From Clostridiales bacterium (GTDB lineage: Bacteria; Bacillota_A; Clostridia; Oscillospirales; Oscillospiraceae), in NCBI GenBank assembly GCA_014799485.1, contig JAAVHY010000019.1, forward strand, positions 1-54,069: a DNA stretch of 54,069 nucleotides, given 5' to 3'. The notes under the pieces were generated by a model. That model was given only the letters and a program-made list of their open reading frames with translations, was not told the DNA's origin and did no database searches. Positions 16,095-23,788 of this stretch are shown piece by piece (position 1 is the first letter of the stretch; the number at the start of each line of letters is the position of its first letter). The position numbers and the translations under genes were made by a program.

Positions 16095-16268
16095 ATAGTC
16101 AAATAAATTGAAAAATAGCAACGCTGTTTTTCAGGCGGGCAAAGCCCGCCCGCGTGTGAAACACGCCATATTTGACTATGCGATCCAAATCAAGGCCGCC
16201 TTCAGCGGCCTGCTGCGGCGCATACGCCGCAGCGCTTGAAAAGAATTTTATTCTTTTCAAGCCATTTG
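16095..16268. repeat. Cluster of contiguous palindromes (two multi-branched modules)
   Basis: Module A: outer arms ATAGTCAAAT (16095-16104) and its complement (16170-16179) enclose hairpins 16134-16150 and 16152-16166. Module B: hairpins 16193-16211, 16212-16233 and 16234-16262 abut without gap, flanked by CAAAT (16186-16190) and ATTTG (16264-16268). The stems are perfect. It fills the gap between the lacI-type gene and the next gene's terminator. It resembles REP/BIME-type or folded-DNA elements; no protein is encoded. Confidence 0.75.
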
Positions 16269-16297
16269 ATTATAACAAAGGCCACGGCAATATGCAA

Positions 16298-16329
16298 GAA
16301 AAGAGGGCAGAGCATTCTGCCCTCTTTTC
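16298..16329 (-). terminator. Terminator of the duplicated lipoprotein gene
   Basis: A perfect 14-bp stem (GAAAAGAGGGCAGA, loop GCAT) ending in T on both strands, 32 bases after the stop of the lipoprotein gene. Confidence 0.8.
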
Positions 16330-16360
16330 CCATAAGTAAACGGTCGGATAAAATGTGGGA

Positions 16361-17800
16361 TCAGCCAGCCAGGTAATCCTTGATGGGCAGATCGGCGGGT
16401 TTGCCGGTCTCGGGAACGGTGAAGCCGCCCACGATGGTGTCGGTGCTGGTGGTGTCGATGGGAGCCAGGGGCTCAGAGAAGTAGAGTTCGTCCAAGAAGA
16501 TGGTGCACTCGGCGAAGGCCCGGATGTGCAGGGCATTGGTCATGCCGGGGAAACCAGAGGCCTCCAGGTCGATGACCAGATCCTGCCACTCGGTGGTGAT
16601 GACGGGGTTGCTGCCGTCAGCCAGGACCAGGTCGCTGAAGCGGGCGGCATAGAACTTGGAGTCCTCGGGGTGCCAGTCCATGATCAGGTTCTTCTCTTCG
16701 CCGCCGGCTTCGCCCTTGACGCGGATGGTCAGGTACTTGCAATAGGAGATGCCGTCCAGGGACCACATGTCGATGGCTTCGCCCCAGTTGCCCATCCAGT
16801 CGCCGGCGCGGGCATAATAATCGTCCTCGTTGTCGTAATCCTCAGAGTCAAAGGCCTTGGGGCGGTACTTGATCTGGGCCACGCCGTCCTCTACGCTGGC
16901 GCGGAGGTTGGCCCAGTTGTCCCACCACATGGGAGCGCCGTTGGGAGCGGTCTCAGGCTTATTGTTGGGGTCGCGGCCCTCAAAGTCGTCCCACATGAAG
17001 TTCCCACCAGCCAGGTAATCCTTGATGGGCAGCTCGGCGGGCTTGCCGCTCTCGGGAACGTTGAAGCCGCCCACGATGGTGTCGGTGCTGGTGCAGTCAA
17101 TGGCGGCAATGGGCTCGGAGAAGTAAAGCTCATCCAGCCAGATGGTGCACTCGGCAAAGGCGCGGATGTGCAGGGCGTTGGTCATGCCGGGGAAGCCGGA
17201 GGCCTCCAGGTCGATGACCAGATCCTGCCAGTCGGTGGTGATGACGGGGTTGCTGCCGTCAGCCAGGACCAGGTCGCTGAAACGGGCGGCGTAGAACTTG
17301 GCGTCCTCGGGATGCCAGTCCATGATCAGGCTCTTCTCCTCGCCGCCGGTCTCACCTTTGATGCGGATGGTCAGATACTTGCAATAGGAGATGCCGTCCA
17401 GGGACCACATATCGATGGCTTCGCCCCAGTTGCCCATCCAGTCGGCGGCAGCGGCATAATAATCGTCCTCGGTCTCGTAATCCTCGGGATCAAAGGCCTT
17501 GGGGCGGTAGTTGATCTTTACCGCTCCGTCCTCGGCACTGGCGCGGAGGTTGGCCCAGTTGTCCCACCAAATGGGGGCGCCGTTGGGCGCGGTTTCAGGC
17601 TTGTTGTTGGGATCGCGGCCCTCGAAGTTATCCCACAGGAAGGTCGTGGGGGTATCGACCACCGGCTCAGTAGAGTCAACGGGAGAGGGCGTCGGGTCAG
17701 GGTTGCCGGAATCCTCGGCAGCGGGCTGGGAACAGGCCGCCATGGACACAGTCATGGCAAGCGCAAGCAGAAGGGCGAAGAGCTTGTTCCTTTTCATCAT
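16361..17800 (-). CDS. Lipoprotein with two near-identical 214-residue beta-rich units
   Basis: The 479-residue protein has a lipoprotein signal (MTVSMAAC, Cys23), a Pro/Asp/Thr-rich linker to about residue 53, then two tandem units starting FLWDNFEGRDPNNKPETAPN (residue 54) and FMWDDFEGRDPNNKPETAPN (residue 268). At DNA level the period is 642 bp and the copies differ at few positions. Each unit is rich in Trp and acidic residues and ends GKPA-LPIKDYLAG. This suggests a carbohydrate-binding jelly-roll (CBM-like), but I recognise no named family. Its promoter carries a LacI-type operator, so it should be made with the importer and bind the polymer at the cell surface. Confidence 0.75.
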   Translation of the reverse strand: MMKRNKLFALLLALAMTVSMAACSQPAAEDSGNPDPTPSPVDSTEPVVDTPTTFLWDNFEGRDPNNKPETAPNGAPIWWDNWANLRASAEDGAVKINYRPKAFDPEDYETEDDYYAAAADWMGNWGEAIDMWSLDGISYCKYLTIRIKGETGGEEKSLIMDWHPEDAKFYAARFSDLVLADGSNPVITTDWQDLVIDLEASGFPGMTNALHIRAFAECTIWLDELYFSEPIAAIDCTSTDTIVGGFNVPESGKPAELPIKDYLAGGNFMWDDFEGRDPNNKPETAPNGAPMWWDNWANLRASVEDGVAQIKYRPKAFDSEDYDNEDDYYARAGDWMGNWGEAIDMWSLDGISYCKYLTIRVKGEAGGEEKNLIMDWHPEDSKFYAARFSDLVLADGSNPVITTEWQDLVIDLEASGFPGMTNALHIRAFAECTIFLDELYFSEPLAPIDTTSTDTIVGGFTVPETGKPADLPIKDYLAG

Positions 17801-17851
17801 GAGGTCCTCCTTTTTGATTTGTCGTGCGTGCCAATTGGTTCTCCCAATTTA

Positions 17852-17865
17852 GTTTAACGCTCAAC
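17852..17865. promoter_or_regulatory. LacI-type operator 2
   Basis: GTTTAACGCTCAAC, the second occurrence of GTTNARCGYTNAAC, just downstream of the -10 box of the lipoprotein promoter on the minus strand. Confidence 0.7.
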
Positions 17866-17872
17866 TAAGGCA

Positions 17873-17901
17873 AGTATAACAAAAGGAGGTCTGGCTGTCA
17901 A
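17873..17901 (-). promoter_or_regulatory. Promoter of the duplicated lipoprotein gene
   Basis: Minus-strand TTGACA (17901-17896) and TATACT (17878-17873) with 17-base spacing, followed by operator 2 seven bases downstream. Confidence 0.75.
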
Positions 17902-17942
17902 GGACTTTTTTGGGGTTTTTACGAAGGGACTGCATTTTTCAC

Positions 17943-17971
17943 TTGCATAGGAGATGGAAGTATGCTACAAT
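17943..17971 (+). promoter_or_regulatory. Promoter of the beta-helix hydrolase operon
   Basis: TTGCAT (17943-17948) and TACAAT (17966-17971) with 17-base spacing, followed by operator 3 two bases later. It diverges from the lipoprotein promoter across about 40 bases. Confidence 0.7.
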
Positions 17972-17973
17972 CG

Positions 17974-17987
17974 GTTTAGCGTTAAAC
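17974..17987. promoter_or_regulatory. LacI-type operator 3
   Basis: GTTTAGCGTTAAAC, the most symmetric of the three GTTNARCGYTNAAC sites, placed over the expected transcription start of the beta-helix hydrolase operon. Confidence 0.75.
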
Positions 17988-18051
17988 TACATCGGCGCCT
18001 CCTACCGGCCGATGATAAAACCGCTGGAGGTTATGAAAGGATGATCGTGGA

Positions 18052-19554
18052 ATGAAAGAGCAGAAACAGACCATGTTCCCGGTGTGCTGTCTGGGTGCGG
18101 CCGCTGTGCTGACGCTGGCGCTGGCCCTATTCATGCTCCTGGCCCCCGGTGCGCCCCGTCTCGGCGGTGGAGCGGAGCCCGAGACACAGCTGACCATCTA
18201 CGAGGGACCTGCCACTATGCAGAGCTCCTCGGTGGCTACTGTCTCGGCAAATGGGAATCCCCTCTTTGTGTACGATGTCATGGTGAACCACGAGCACATC
18301 TGGAATGCAAACACCCAGCCCACTGATACGCCCATGACCTATTTTGACTTTGAGGGTACGGTAGAGCTGGACATCACCGTACCCGGCATCGGGAAAGAGG
18401 TGGAGACAGCCTCGGTTTTGCCTTCCAGTGCCGGCATTACCCCCGTGGTGGAAAAGGGCCATGTGCGCTTTACCATCACCGAGCCGGGCCAGTACACCGT
18501 CGTTTATAATGACAGCGTCAATAAGGCCACCCACATCTTTGCCAATCCCCTGGAGACCGATATCCCCGACAAGGACGACCCCAATGTGCTGTTCATCGGC
18601 CCCGGTGAGTGGACGGTGGACGCCATCGCGCTGAAAAGCGACCAGACCCTGTACCTGTCCGGCGGCGCGGTGCTCCACACGATAATCGTGGCCGACAGGG
18701 CCGCCAACGTGACCATCAAGGGACGGGGTATCCTGGACGGCTCGGGCTATCCGGCCCACAACCAGCCCGGCTCCTATGCGCGGGTACCCATCGACATTTC
18801 CAGCTGCAAAAATGTTACCGCCGAGGGGATCATCCTGGCCAACTCCAACTGCTGGAATTTCAATGTGCTTTCCTCTGAGAAGGTCGATATCTCCAATGTC
18901 AAGATCATTTCGGGCCGGCAGAACGGGGACGGCTTTACCTTCCAGTCCTGCCAGGATATCCATGTCAGGGACAGCTTTGCCCGCACCTGGGACGACAGCC
19001 TGGTGCTGAAGAATTATTCAGGCTCTACCCGGGACATCACCTTCAGCGGCGTCCAGGTATGGACCGATCTGGCCCAATCCATGGAGATCGGATATGAGAC
19101 CAATAAGGGCCTGACCATTGACCCGGAAATTTCAAACGTCCTCTTTGAGGATATTACTGTCCTCTACAACTTCCACAAGCCGGTCATCAGCATCCACAAC
19201 AGTGACGACGCCTATGTCCATGATATCACCTACCGCAATATCGTGGTGGAAAACGCGTTTATGCAGGGGGACAACGGCAGCAATAAGGAACTCATTGAAA
19301 TGACCCTGCAAAATTCCGGCTGGTCTACCGTCACCGATGAGTTTGGCCGCATTGACAACATCCTCATCGACGGGCTCACTGTGCTGAATACCCTGGACGG
19401 GAAGATTCCCGAGTCCCGCTTTGCGGGGCAGGGCAGCGAGAATCAGATCACCAACGTGACCCTGCGGAACATTCAGATTTTGGGGCAGCCGATCCAGGAT
19501 CTGAAGGCCCTGCACGCCAATGTCAATGAGTTCTGCGGCATCACAGTAGAATAA
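18052..19554 (+). CDS. Exported right-handed beta-helix glycoside hydrolase (clan GH-N-like)
   Basis: The 500-residue protein has an N-terminal signal/anchor helix (residues 11-31), a beta-sandwich-like region to about 190, then beta-helix coils (LYLSGGAVLHTIIV, VTIKGRGILDGSG, VDISNVKIISGRQNGDGF). Candidate catalytic aspartates are Asp293 (NGDGF) and Asp314/Asp315 (TWDDSLVLK); a lone Asp followed by a DD pair about 20 residues later is the arrangement of GH28 and GH49. The downstream VWTDLAQSMEIGYE and the N-terminal sandwich favour a GH49-like (dextranase/isopullulanase) relative over a pectinase, in keeping with GH65 neighbours. Substrate is inference. Confidence 0.7.
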   Translation: MKEQKQTMFPVCCLGAAAVLTLALALFMLLAPGAPRLGGGAEPETQLTIYEGPATMQSSSVATVSANGNPLFVYDVMVNHEHIWNANTQPTDTPMTYFDFEGTVELDITVPGIGKEVETASVLPSSAGITPVVEKGHVRFTITEPGQYTVVYNDSVNKATHIFANPLETDIPDKDDPNVLFIGPGEWTVDAIALKSDQTLYLSGGAVLHTIIVADRAANVTIKGRGILDGSGYPAHNQPGSYARVPIDISSCKNVTAEGIILANSNCWNFNVLSSEKVDISNVKIISGRQNGDGFTFQSCQDIHVRDSFARTWDDSLVLKNYSGSTRDITFSGVQVWTDLAQSMEIGYETNKGLTIDPEISNVLFEDITVLYNFHKPVISIHNSDDAYVHDITYRNIVVENAFMQGDNGSNKELIEMTLQNSGWSTVTDEFGRIDNILIDGLTVLNTLDGKIPESRFAGQGSENQITNVTLRNIQILGQPIQDLKALHANVNEFCGITVE

Positions 19555-19567
19555 GGAGGAATGGGTT

Positions 19568-20179
19568 ATGGGCAAAAAGTTGATCCCTGTTTTTTGCGCT
19601 GTCATTGTCCTGTCACTGGCCGTTTCCGCGTTGTCGCTTTTTGGTGTTTTCGGCGGCGGCGGTGACGGCGGTGTTACCGTGGTAAAGGCCCCGGCCCAGA
19701 GCGGGGCGGAACGTCCCGACTGCATTCCAGACCCCGAGGCCAATTGGATCAAGCTGCCGGAGGGGGCCAACCTGGCGGAAGGCCGCCCGGTGTCCGCCGG
19801 CGAGATCACCGACGTTTATACCGCAAATAATGTGAATGACGGTGATGTGAATACATACTGGGAGAGCAAGGGCTTTCCGGCTGAGGTCACTTTTACCCTG
19901 GACGGTACCCACACCGTTGGCACTGTGGCGGTGCGGCTGAACCCCTCCGCCGTTTGGGAGGCCCGAACCCAGGGGTTCTCGGTCCTGGTCAGCACCGATG
20001 GGAGCAGCTTCACTGAGGTAGTTGCAGACGCCAAATATGACTTCAGCCCGGATACAGGCAACGTGGTCCGGGTGGACTTCTCCCCCGTCCAGGCCGCCTA
20101 TGTGCGCCTGGTGTTCTCCGCCAATTCTTCCTCCCGCACGGGTGGGGCTCAGGCGGCGGAGATCATGGTATTTGAGTGA
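19568..20179 (+). CDS. Exported discoidin/F5-8 type C (CBM32-like) binding protein
   Basis: The 203-residue protein follows the hydrolase by 13 bases with GGAGG before its ATG. Residues 1-30 form a signal or anchor helix, then a Gly-rich linker, then one discoidin fold from about residue 65: ANLAEGRPVSAG, NNVNDGDVNTYWES, VRLVFSANS. Such domains bind galactosides or other glycans on surfaces. No catalytic domain is attached. It likely tethers or presents substrate together with the hydrolase. The gene ends exactly where conjugative-element debris begins. Confidence 0.8.
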   Translation: MGKKLIPVFCAVIVLSLAVSALSLFGVFGGGGDGGVTVVKAPAQSGAERPDCIPDPEANWIKLPEGANLAEGRPVSAGEITDVYTANNVNDGDVNTYWESKGFPAEVTFTLDGTHTVGTVAVRLNPSAVWEARTQGFSVLVSTDGSSFTEVVADAKYDFSPDTGNVVRVDFSPVQAAYVRLVFSANSSSRTGGAQAAEIMVFE

Positions 20180-20181
20180 GG

Positions 20182-20807
20182 CAATCTGCCCCGCCTTGAT
20201 CCAGGCAAAGCGCTTTTTGTACTCCCGGCGGAACACCTTGAATGGCTCGTCTGTGCTTTCGCTTTTTCCCCGACGCGGAATGTGCTGATCTCTTTGCGGA
20301 TGCGGCCCTTCTCATCGGCGGGACGGTCACAGTACTCCGTCCCGCCGTGGCCTGTCACCGCGAAAAGCCGTCCGCAGTTTTTACATGGGCGTATTCTAAT
20401 CTCCCGCTTCAGACACTCCCGCAGATGATAGTCAATCAGGTCGTACACAGTGTCTGGACATAAAAATTCCGCAAACGTCTCACGATACATCAGCTCATAG
20501 CTCATCTTCTGTGGGCGAAAACGAATACATCCTTATCCGCCTGCTCCGCTTCAGGGTAGCAGGCGGTCATTTTTTCATCTGCGGATTTTTCGCTGGTGTC
20601 TGTGACCCAGATGTAGGCGAGCAGGTCTAAAGACTGCCGCTGAAGTCTCTTAAGGTTGTCCGGCATCTCGTCCAGGTACTCTGGCCGCAAAAAGAAGTCC
20701 GCATTTTCGCAGCTAAGATACCGCACTCTGCCCAAGCGGTATCTCCAGTCCAGAAGGAGCATTACAAAGTGCGGATGGGTTTTCATCATCAACAAAAATG
20801 TTCCCAA
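20182..20807 (-). pseudogene. DUF6076-like zinc-ribbon protein, frameshifted and truncated
   Basis: Three frames on the minus strand add up to one protein: 20807-20502 (LLLDWRYRLGRVRYLSCENA), 20505 onward (YRETFAEFLCPDTVYDLIDY, then the zinc ribbon RPCKNCGRLFAV with TEYCDR), and after a further shift near 20240 VFRREYKKRFAWIKAGQI. The family is common in conjugative elements of Clostridia and its role is unknown. The two frameshifts and loss of the C-terminus at about 20180, where the sugar island ends, indicate a dead gene. An alternative is that the ATGA overlap at 20502-20505 separates two coupled genes. Confidence 0.6.
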
Positions 20808-21179
20808 AACGCACTATTCTGCTATCACCTGACGCCGATCCAGTTCACGGTGTACAGCTTTCTGGTGAGTAGTGCAGGCCAGAAGGGAAACTGCTGGCCG
20901 TCCATGAAAACCATTGCGGCAAGCTGTGGGTGCTCTCAAAACGCGGCACGGGGAGCCATTGGTGTGCTGGAATAGCGGGGTTTCATTCGGCAGGTCGAAT
21001 GATATCAGGATCGCCCCAACGGAAGTGTGCGGCAAACCAGCAACGTCTATTATATCCAGGACGCGCCTCCGCTCCCCATCTCCCGGGGACACCCCACCCC
21101 AGGAGATGGAGGGGAAATACATAAACAAGACGAAGGGGAACAACTAAAACCCTCCGCCGCGCAGCAAGTGCCAGTGTGA
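20769..21179 (+). pseudogene. Element-borne helix-turn-helix replication/regulatory protein with two in-frame stops
   Basis: The frame encodes YHLTPIQFTVYSFLVSSAGQ and SMKTIAASCGCSQNAARGAI, a winged-helix domain found in the start of many conjugative elements. A TAG follows LE at about residue 69 and a TGA seven codons later; beyond both the frame stays open and plausible (QTSNVYYIQDAPPLP) to 21179. The first part might still give a 68-residue DNA-binding peptide. Two nonsense changes in an otherwise intact frame point to recent decay. Confidence 0.55.
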
Positions 21180-21499
21180 GGGGGCTGGATCGGTTGAGCA
21201 AAATGAGAAAAAACCAGCGCCGGTTGAGGACCAGAAGCCCTCCGTCGTCGGGGCAAAGTCCGCTCCACGGGAAACGCCCTCTGGGCATTTCCCGTTACGC
21301 TCCCTTGCCCCTCCTCTCCCCATCGAACCCGCTTCGCTGCGCTTCAATGGGGACCCCAGCAGCCCAAAACCGTAAAGGCCCCTGTTTCGCGTTGTATGGC
21401 CGTTTGTGCCCGTCCTGCGGGCCGGGTGGCCGTACACCTCCCGCACCCTGAAACGCGGTGTTGGGCCTGTGTGGCCCCGCGTTCGCGGGAGGGGTTTTT

Positions 21500-21800
21500 G
21501 ACCTCGTCATCGGCCCTGATGGAAACAATTTTCGGGCTGACTGCCCATCACTTTTTTGCCCGGTTTTTGGGGCAGGTCAGAGGTTCGATTTTACAGCGGG
21601 ATAAAGGCAGGTGGTCGCTTCGCGCCCTCCTGCCGGGAAACACCGCCCCGCAACGCGGGTCGGGGATGCGGCTTGGGTGGTCGGTTTTCGGCCCTTTTGC
21701 TGTAACAGGTGGTCTAAACCGTCAAAAAATCAAGGGTATCCCCACGGTTGGCCGCTTTTCAAGGTGGCCGCTCCGGGTGGTCACCCAAAATACAGGAGGT
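21500..21800 (+). other. Non-coding stretch, candidate transfer origin
   Basis: The 626 bases from 21180 to 21804 hold no supportable gene. The part just before the ribbon-helix-helix-like gene contains AACCGT (21717-21722) and ACGGTT (21744-21749) as an inverted repeat, and GGCCGC/GGTGGCC blocks near 21750-21775. In mobilisable elements of this type oriT lies just upstream of the accessory relaxosome gene. No relaxase gene remains in the window, so the site would be an orphan. This is a positional guess. Confidence 0.3.
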
Positions 21801-21804
21801 AAAA

Positions 21805-22245
21805 ATGTCCCAAAATACCCAGTTAGTCCCTCAGCATGAGAAAAAAGAACGAATCCCAGTGTGGCTCCACCCATCCACATTGGAAGCAATCGACAAAGCA
21901 ATGTACCAGGCAAACTGTAAAAGCCGAAGTGAGTTTTTGGAGAATGCCGCACAGATGTATGCCGGATATATCTCTGCTGATAGTGCCGTCAAGTATCTCC
22001 CTGCTGCATTGGTGTCTGCGTTTCAGGCAACAGTTCAACTCAGTGAAAATCGCATCGCCCGTCTGCTATTCAAGCAGACGGTGGAGCTGAGCATGATGAT
22101 GAATGTGCTGGCCGCTGGGCTGGAGATCGACGACCGCCAGCTGGACGATCTCCGCTGGCGGTGCGTACAGAATGTCAAAAAGACCAACGGCAGTATCACC
22201 TTCAAGGATACGTTGAAGAAGCATAATGACGGAGGATTTGAATGA
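21805..22245 (+). CDS. Conjugative-element accessory protein (ribbon-helix-helix-like N-terminus)
   Basis: The 146-residue protein starts at ATG 21805 with AGGAGG seven bases upstream. Residues 12-50 (RIPVWLHPSTLEAIDKAMYQ, KSRSEFLENAA) fit a ribbon-helix-helix DNA-binding segment; the rest is helical. Proteins of this size occur next to excisionase genes in Clostridia integrative elements, possibly as relaxosome or copy-control factors. It overlaps the next gene by four bases (ATGA), so the two are coupled. Exact function unknown. Confidence 0.6.
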   Translation: MSQNTQLVPQHEKKERIPVWLHPSTLEAIDKAMYQANCKSRSEFLENAAQMYAGYISADSAVKYLPAALVSAFQATVQLSENRIARLLFKQTVELSMMMNVLAAGLEIDDRQLDDLRWRCVQNVKKTNGSITFKDTLKKHNDGGFE

Positions 22246-22451
22246 AGCAGGCAGTCTACAAAAGCTACGATGAGCTCCCACTGATGTTCTCGGTGCCGGA
22301 GGTAGCGGCAGTGCTGGGTATCAGCAGGGCAGGGGCTTATGAGCTGGTGCGGAGTGATGGTTTCCCAGCGCTGAAAATCGGGAGCAGGATCGTAGTCCCA
22401 AAGGAGAAATTCATCGAATGGGTCAACGCGCAGACGTTGGGAATCGGCTAA
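22242..22451 (+). CDS. Excisionase-like helix-turn-helix protein
   Basis: A 69-residue protein with the MerR-type winged-helix of the excisionase/DNA-binding family: MFSVPEVAAVLGISRAGAYE, then FPALKIGSRIVVPKEKFIEW. Such proteins bend DNA at attachment sites and bias tyrosine integrases toward excision. It starts inside the stop of the previous gene and lies 1.3 kb upstream of the integrase, with two cargo genes between. Its small size and motif fit make the family call firm; the partner integrase is inferred. Confidence 0.8.
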   Translation: MKQAVYKSYDELPLMFSVPEVAAVLGISRAGAYELVRSDGFPALKIGSRIVVPKEKFIEWVNAQTLGIG

Positions 22452-22596
22452 CTGAAGTGCTGCTCGCTGTGCAATATGCTTCGTTCAGCGCCCTGTTTTT
22501 CTCTACGATGCAGCTCTAAAAGCTCTGGACTTCTCCCCAATTCTTTGGCATTGTTGTTGCTTGCCAAGAGCACGCAAAGCTGAAGGAGGAATCGTC

Positions 22597-23307
22597 ATGA
22601 ACAGAAAACGGGAAGCAATTTTTATGGGGATCGGGATTCTGGCAGGTCTCGCGCTGAGTGGACCTGCGGCCCAAGCGGCAGACTATCTCACCGCACATCC
22701 CACCACCCAGACGTTCTATCTGGATGGTGAAAAAATCGATCTTACTGCCTACCTGATTGGCGGCAGCAACTATGTCCGGCTCCGGGATATCGGCAGGGCG
22801 GTGGACTTCGGCGTGACCTATGACGCGGCTACCAATAGTGTCTACATTGACCCCGACGCCCACTACGAGCAGGAGGTGATCCAGTCTTCGCAGGTTGTCA
22901 CCTCTGGTATTACGGAAGAAAGTGTACAGGCTGCGCTGGCAGATCTCCGGCAAATCTATCCACCCGGAACAGTCTTCCCAGCCCCCTACCGCTCTACCAG
23001 CAATGGCCCCTATAGCAGGGGCATCCACTGCTCCGGCTGGGCCACTCTGTGTTCCGATGCCGCCTTCGGCAGCCTCCCGTGGCGGCGGATAGATCGTCCA
23101 ACCTGGGATCAGCTCCGACCCGGTGATATCGTGGAGTATAAAAACGAGAAATCATATCATGCGGTGGTCGTAGTGAGAAAGACAGCCGAATATATCGTGG
23201 TCACCGAGAGCAGCACGAACAATCGCGCCGTCTGGGGCGGGCAGTACTTCCGCTGGTGGCTGGAAGAACAGCCCCATTATATCTCCTACACGCGGTATCC
23301 GCAATAG
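22597..23307 (+). CDS. Exported cysteine-peptidase-like protein with copper-amine-oxidase-type stalk domain
   Basis: The 236-residue protein starts at ATG 22597 behind AAGGAGGA. A signal peptide (residues 6-27, GILAGLALSG) is followed by a copper-amine-oxidase N-terminal-like stalk (FYLDGEKIDLTAYLIGGSNY, LRDIGRAVDFGVTYD). The C-terminal part has RGIHCSGWATLC with Cys145 and SYHAVVVV with His188, the Cys-His order of NlpC/P60 and CHAP-type amidases. It may trim peptidoglycan or act on a surface peptide. Located in the mobile element between excisionase and integrase, it could help conjugation or be plain cargo. Confidence 0.6.
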   Translation: MNRKREAIFMGIGILAGLALSGPAAQAADYLTAHPTTQTFYLDGEKIDLTAYLIGGSNYVRLRDIGRAVDFGVTYDAATNSVYIDPDAHYEQEVIQSSQVVTSGITEESVQAALADLRQIYPPGTVFPAPYRSTSNGPYSRGIHCSGWATLCSDAAFGSLPWRRIDRPTWDQLRPGDIVEYKNEKSYHAVVVVRKTAEYIVVTESSTNNRAVWGGQYFRWWLEEQPHYISYTRYPQ

Positions 23308-23465
23308 GCACCCGTAAACGAAAGCGGGCGGCGCTCTGCGCGGAGCGCCGCTCGGGTTGTTTCTTCCTGCCGTGAAGTTGTGAATGTTCTGATAACTCGC
23401 TCTGGATTCAGTAGCTATTCCCGCCGAGCTATGGTATGCTGTCTCGCTGCAAGGAGGGATATATC

Positions 23466-23759
23466 ATGTACGACTACATGAGAGCACTGGAGGACAGGTT
23501 CACCCCAGAAGCCGGAAATGCGGAGCGGCGCCAAGAGCTCGAAGCTCACCGTCAGGCGGTTGCCGTCCTGCTGGACAAGCAGGGAAGAAAAAAGCTGCTC
23601 CGGCTGGTGGATGCTCACACTGTGGTGCAGGAAGAAATGGCACTGAGCAGTTTCATTGCAGGTTTCCGTCTGGCCTGGGGGATCGCAATGGAGCTGGGTA
23701 CGGACGGCAAATATTCCTACGAACAGGAGCAGGAGCAAATCAACCGCCTCAAAAATTGA
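23466..23759 (+). CDS. DUF6809-family small helical protein
   Basis: A 97-residue protein from ATG 23466 (AAGGAGG upstream). It is mostly helical, with RKKLLRLVDAHTVVQEEMAL and SFIAGFRLAWGIAMELG, the pattern of DUF6809 proteins that accompany integrases in Clostridia. No catalytic motif is visible. It ends 29 bases before the integrase start and is probably in one operon with it. Function unknown. Confidence 0.6.
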   Translation: MYDYMRALEDRFTPEAGNAERRQELEAHRQAVAVLLDKQGRKKLLRLVDAHTVVQEEMALSSFIAGFRLAWGIAMELGTDGKYSYEQEQEQINRLKN

Positions 23760-23788
23760 GGTGCTGTAAACAATAAGCAGGAAAGGAG

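Noticed and set aside
16095..16268. CRISPR array
   Set aside because: The hairpins differ from each other in sequence and there are no equal spacers; no cas genes in the window.
16355..17857. 500-codon plus-strand frame opposite the duplicated lipoprotein
   Set aside because: The minus strand has lipobox, promoter, operator and ribosome site; the plus frame merely reflects the repeat.
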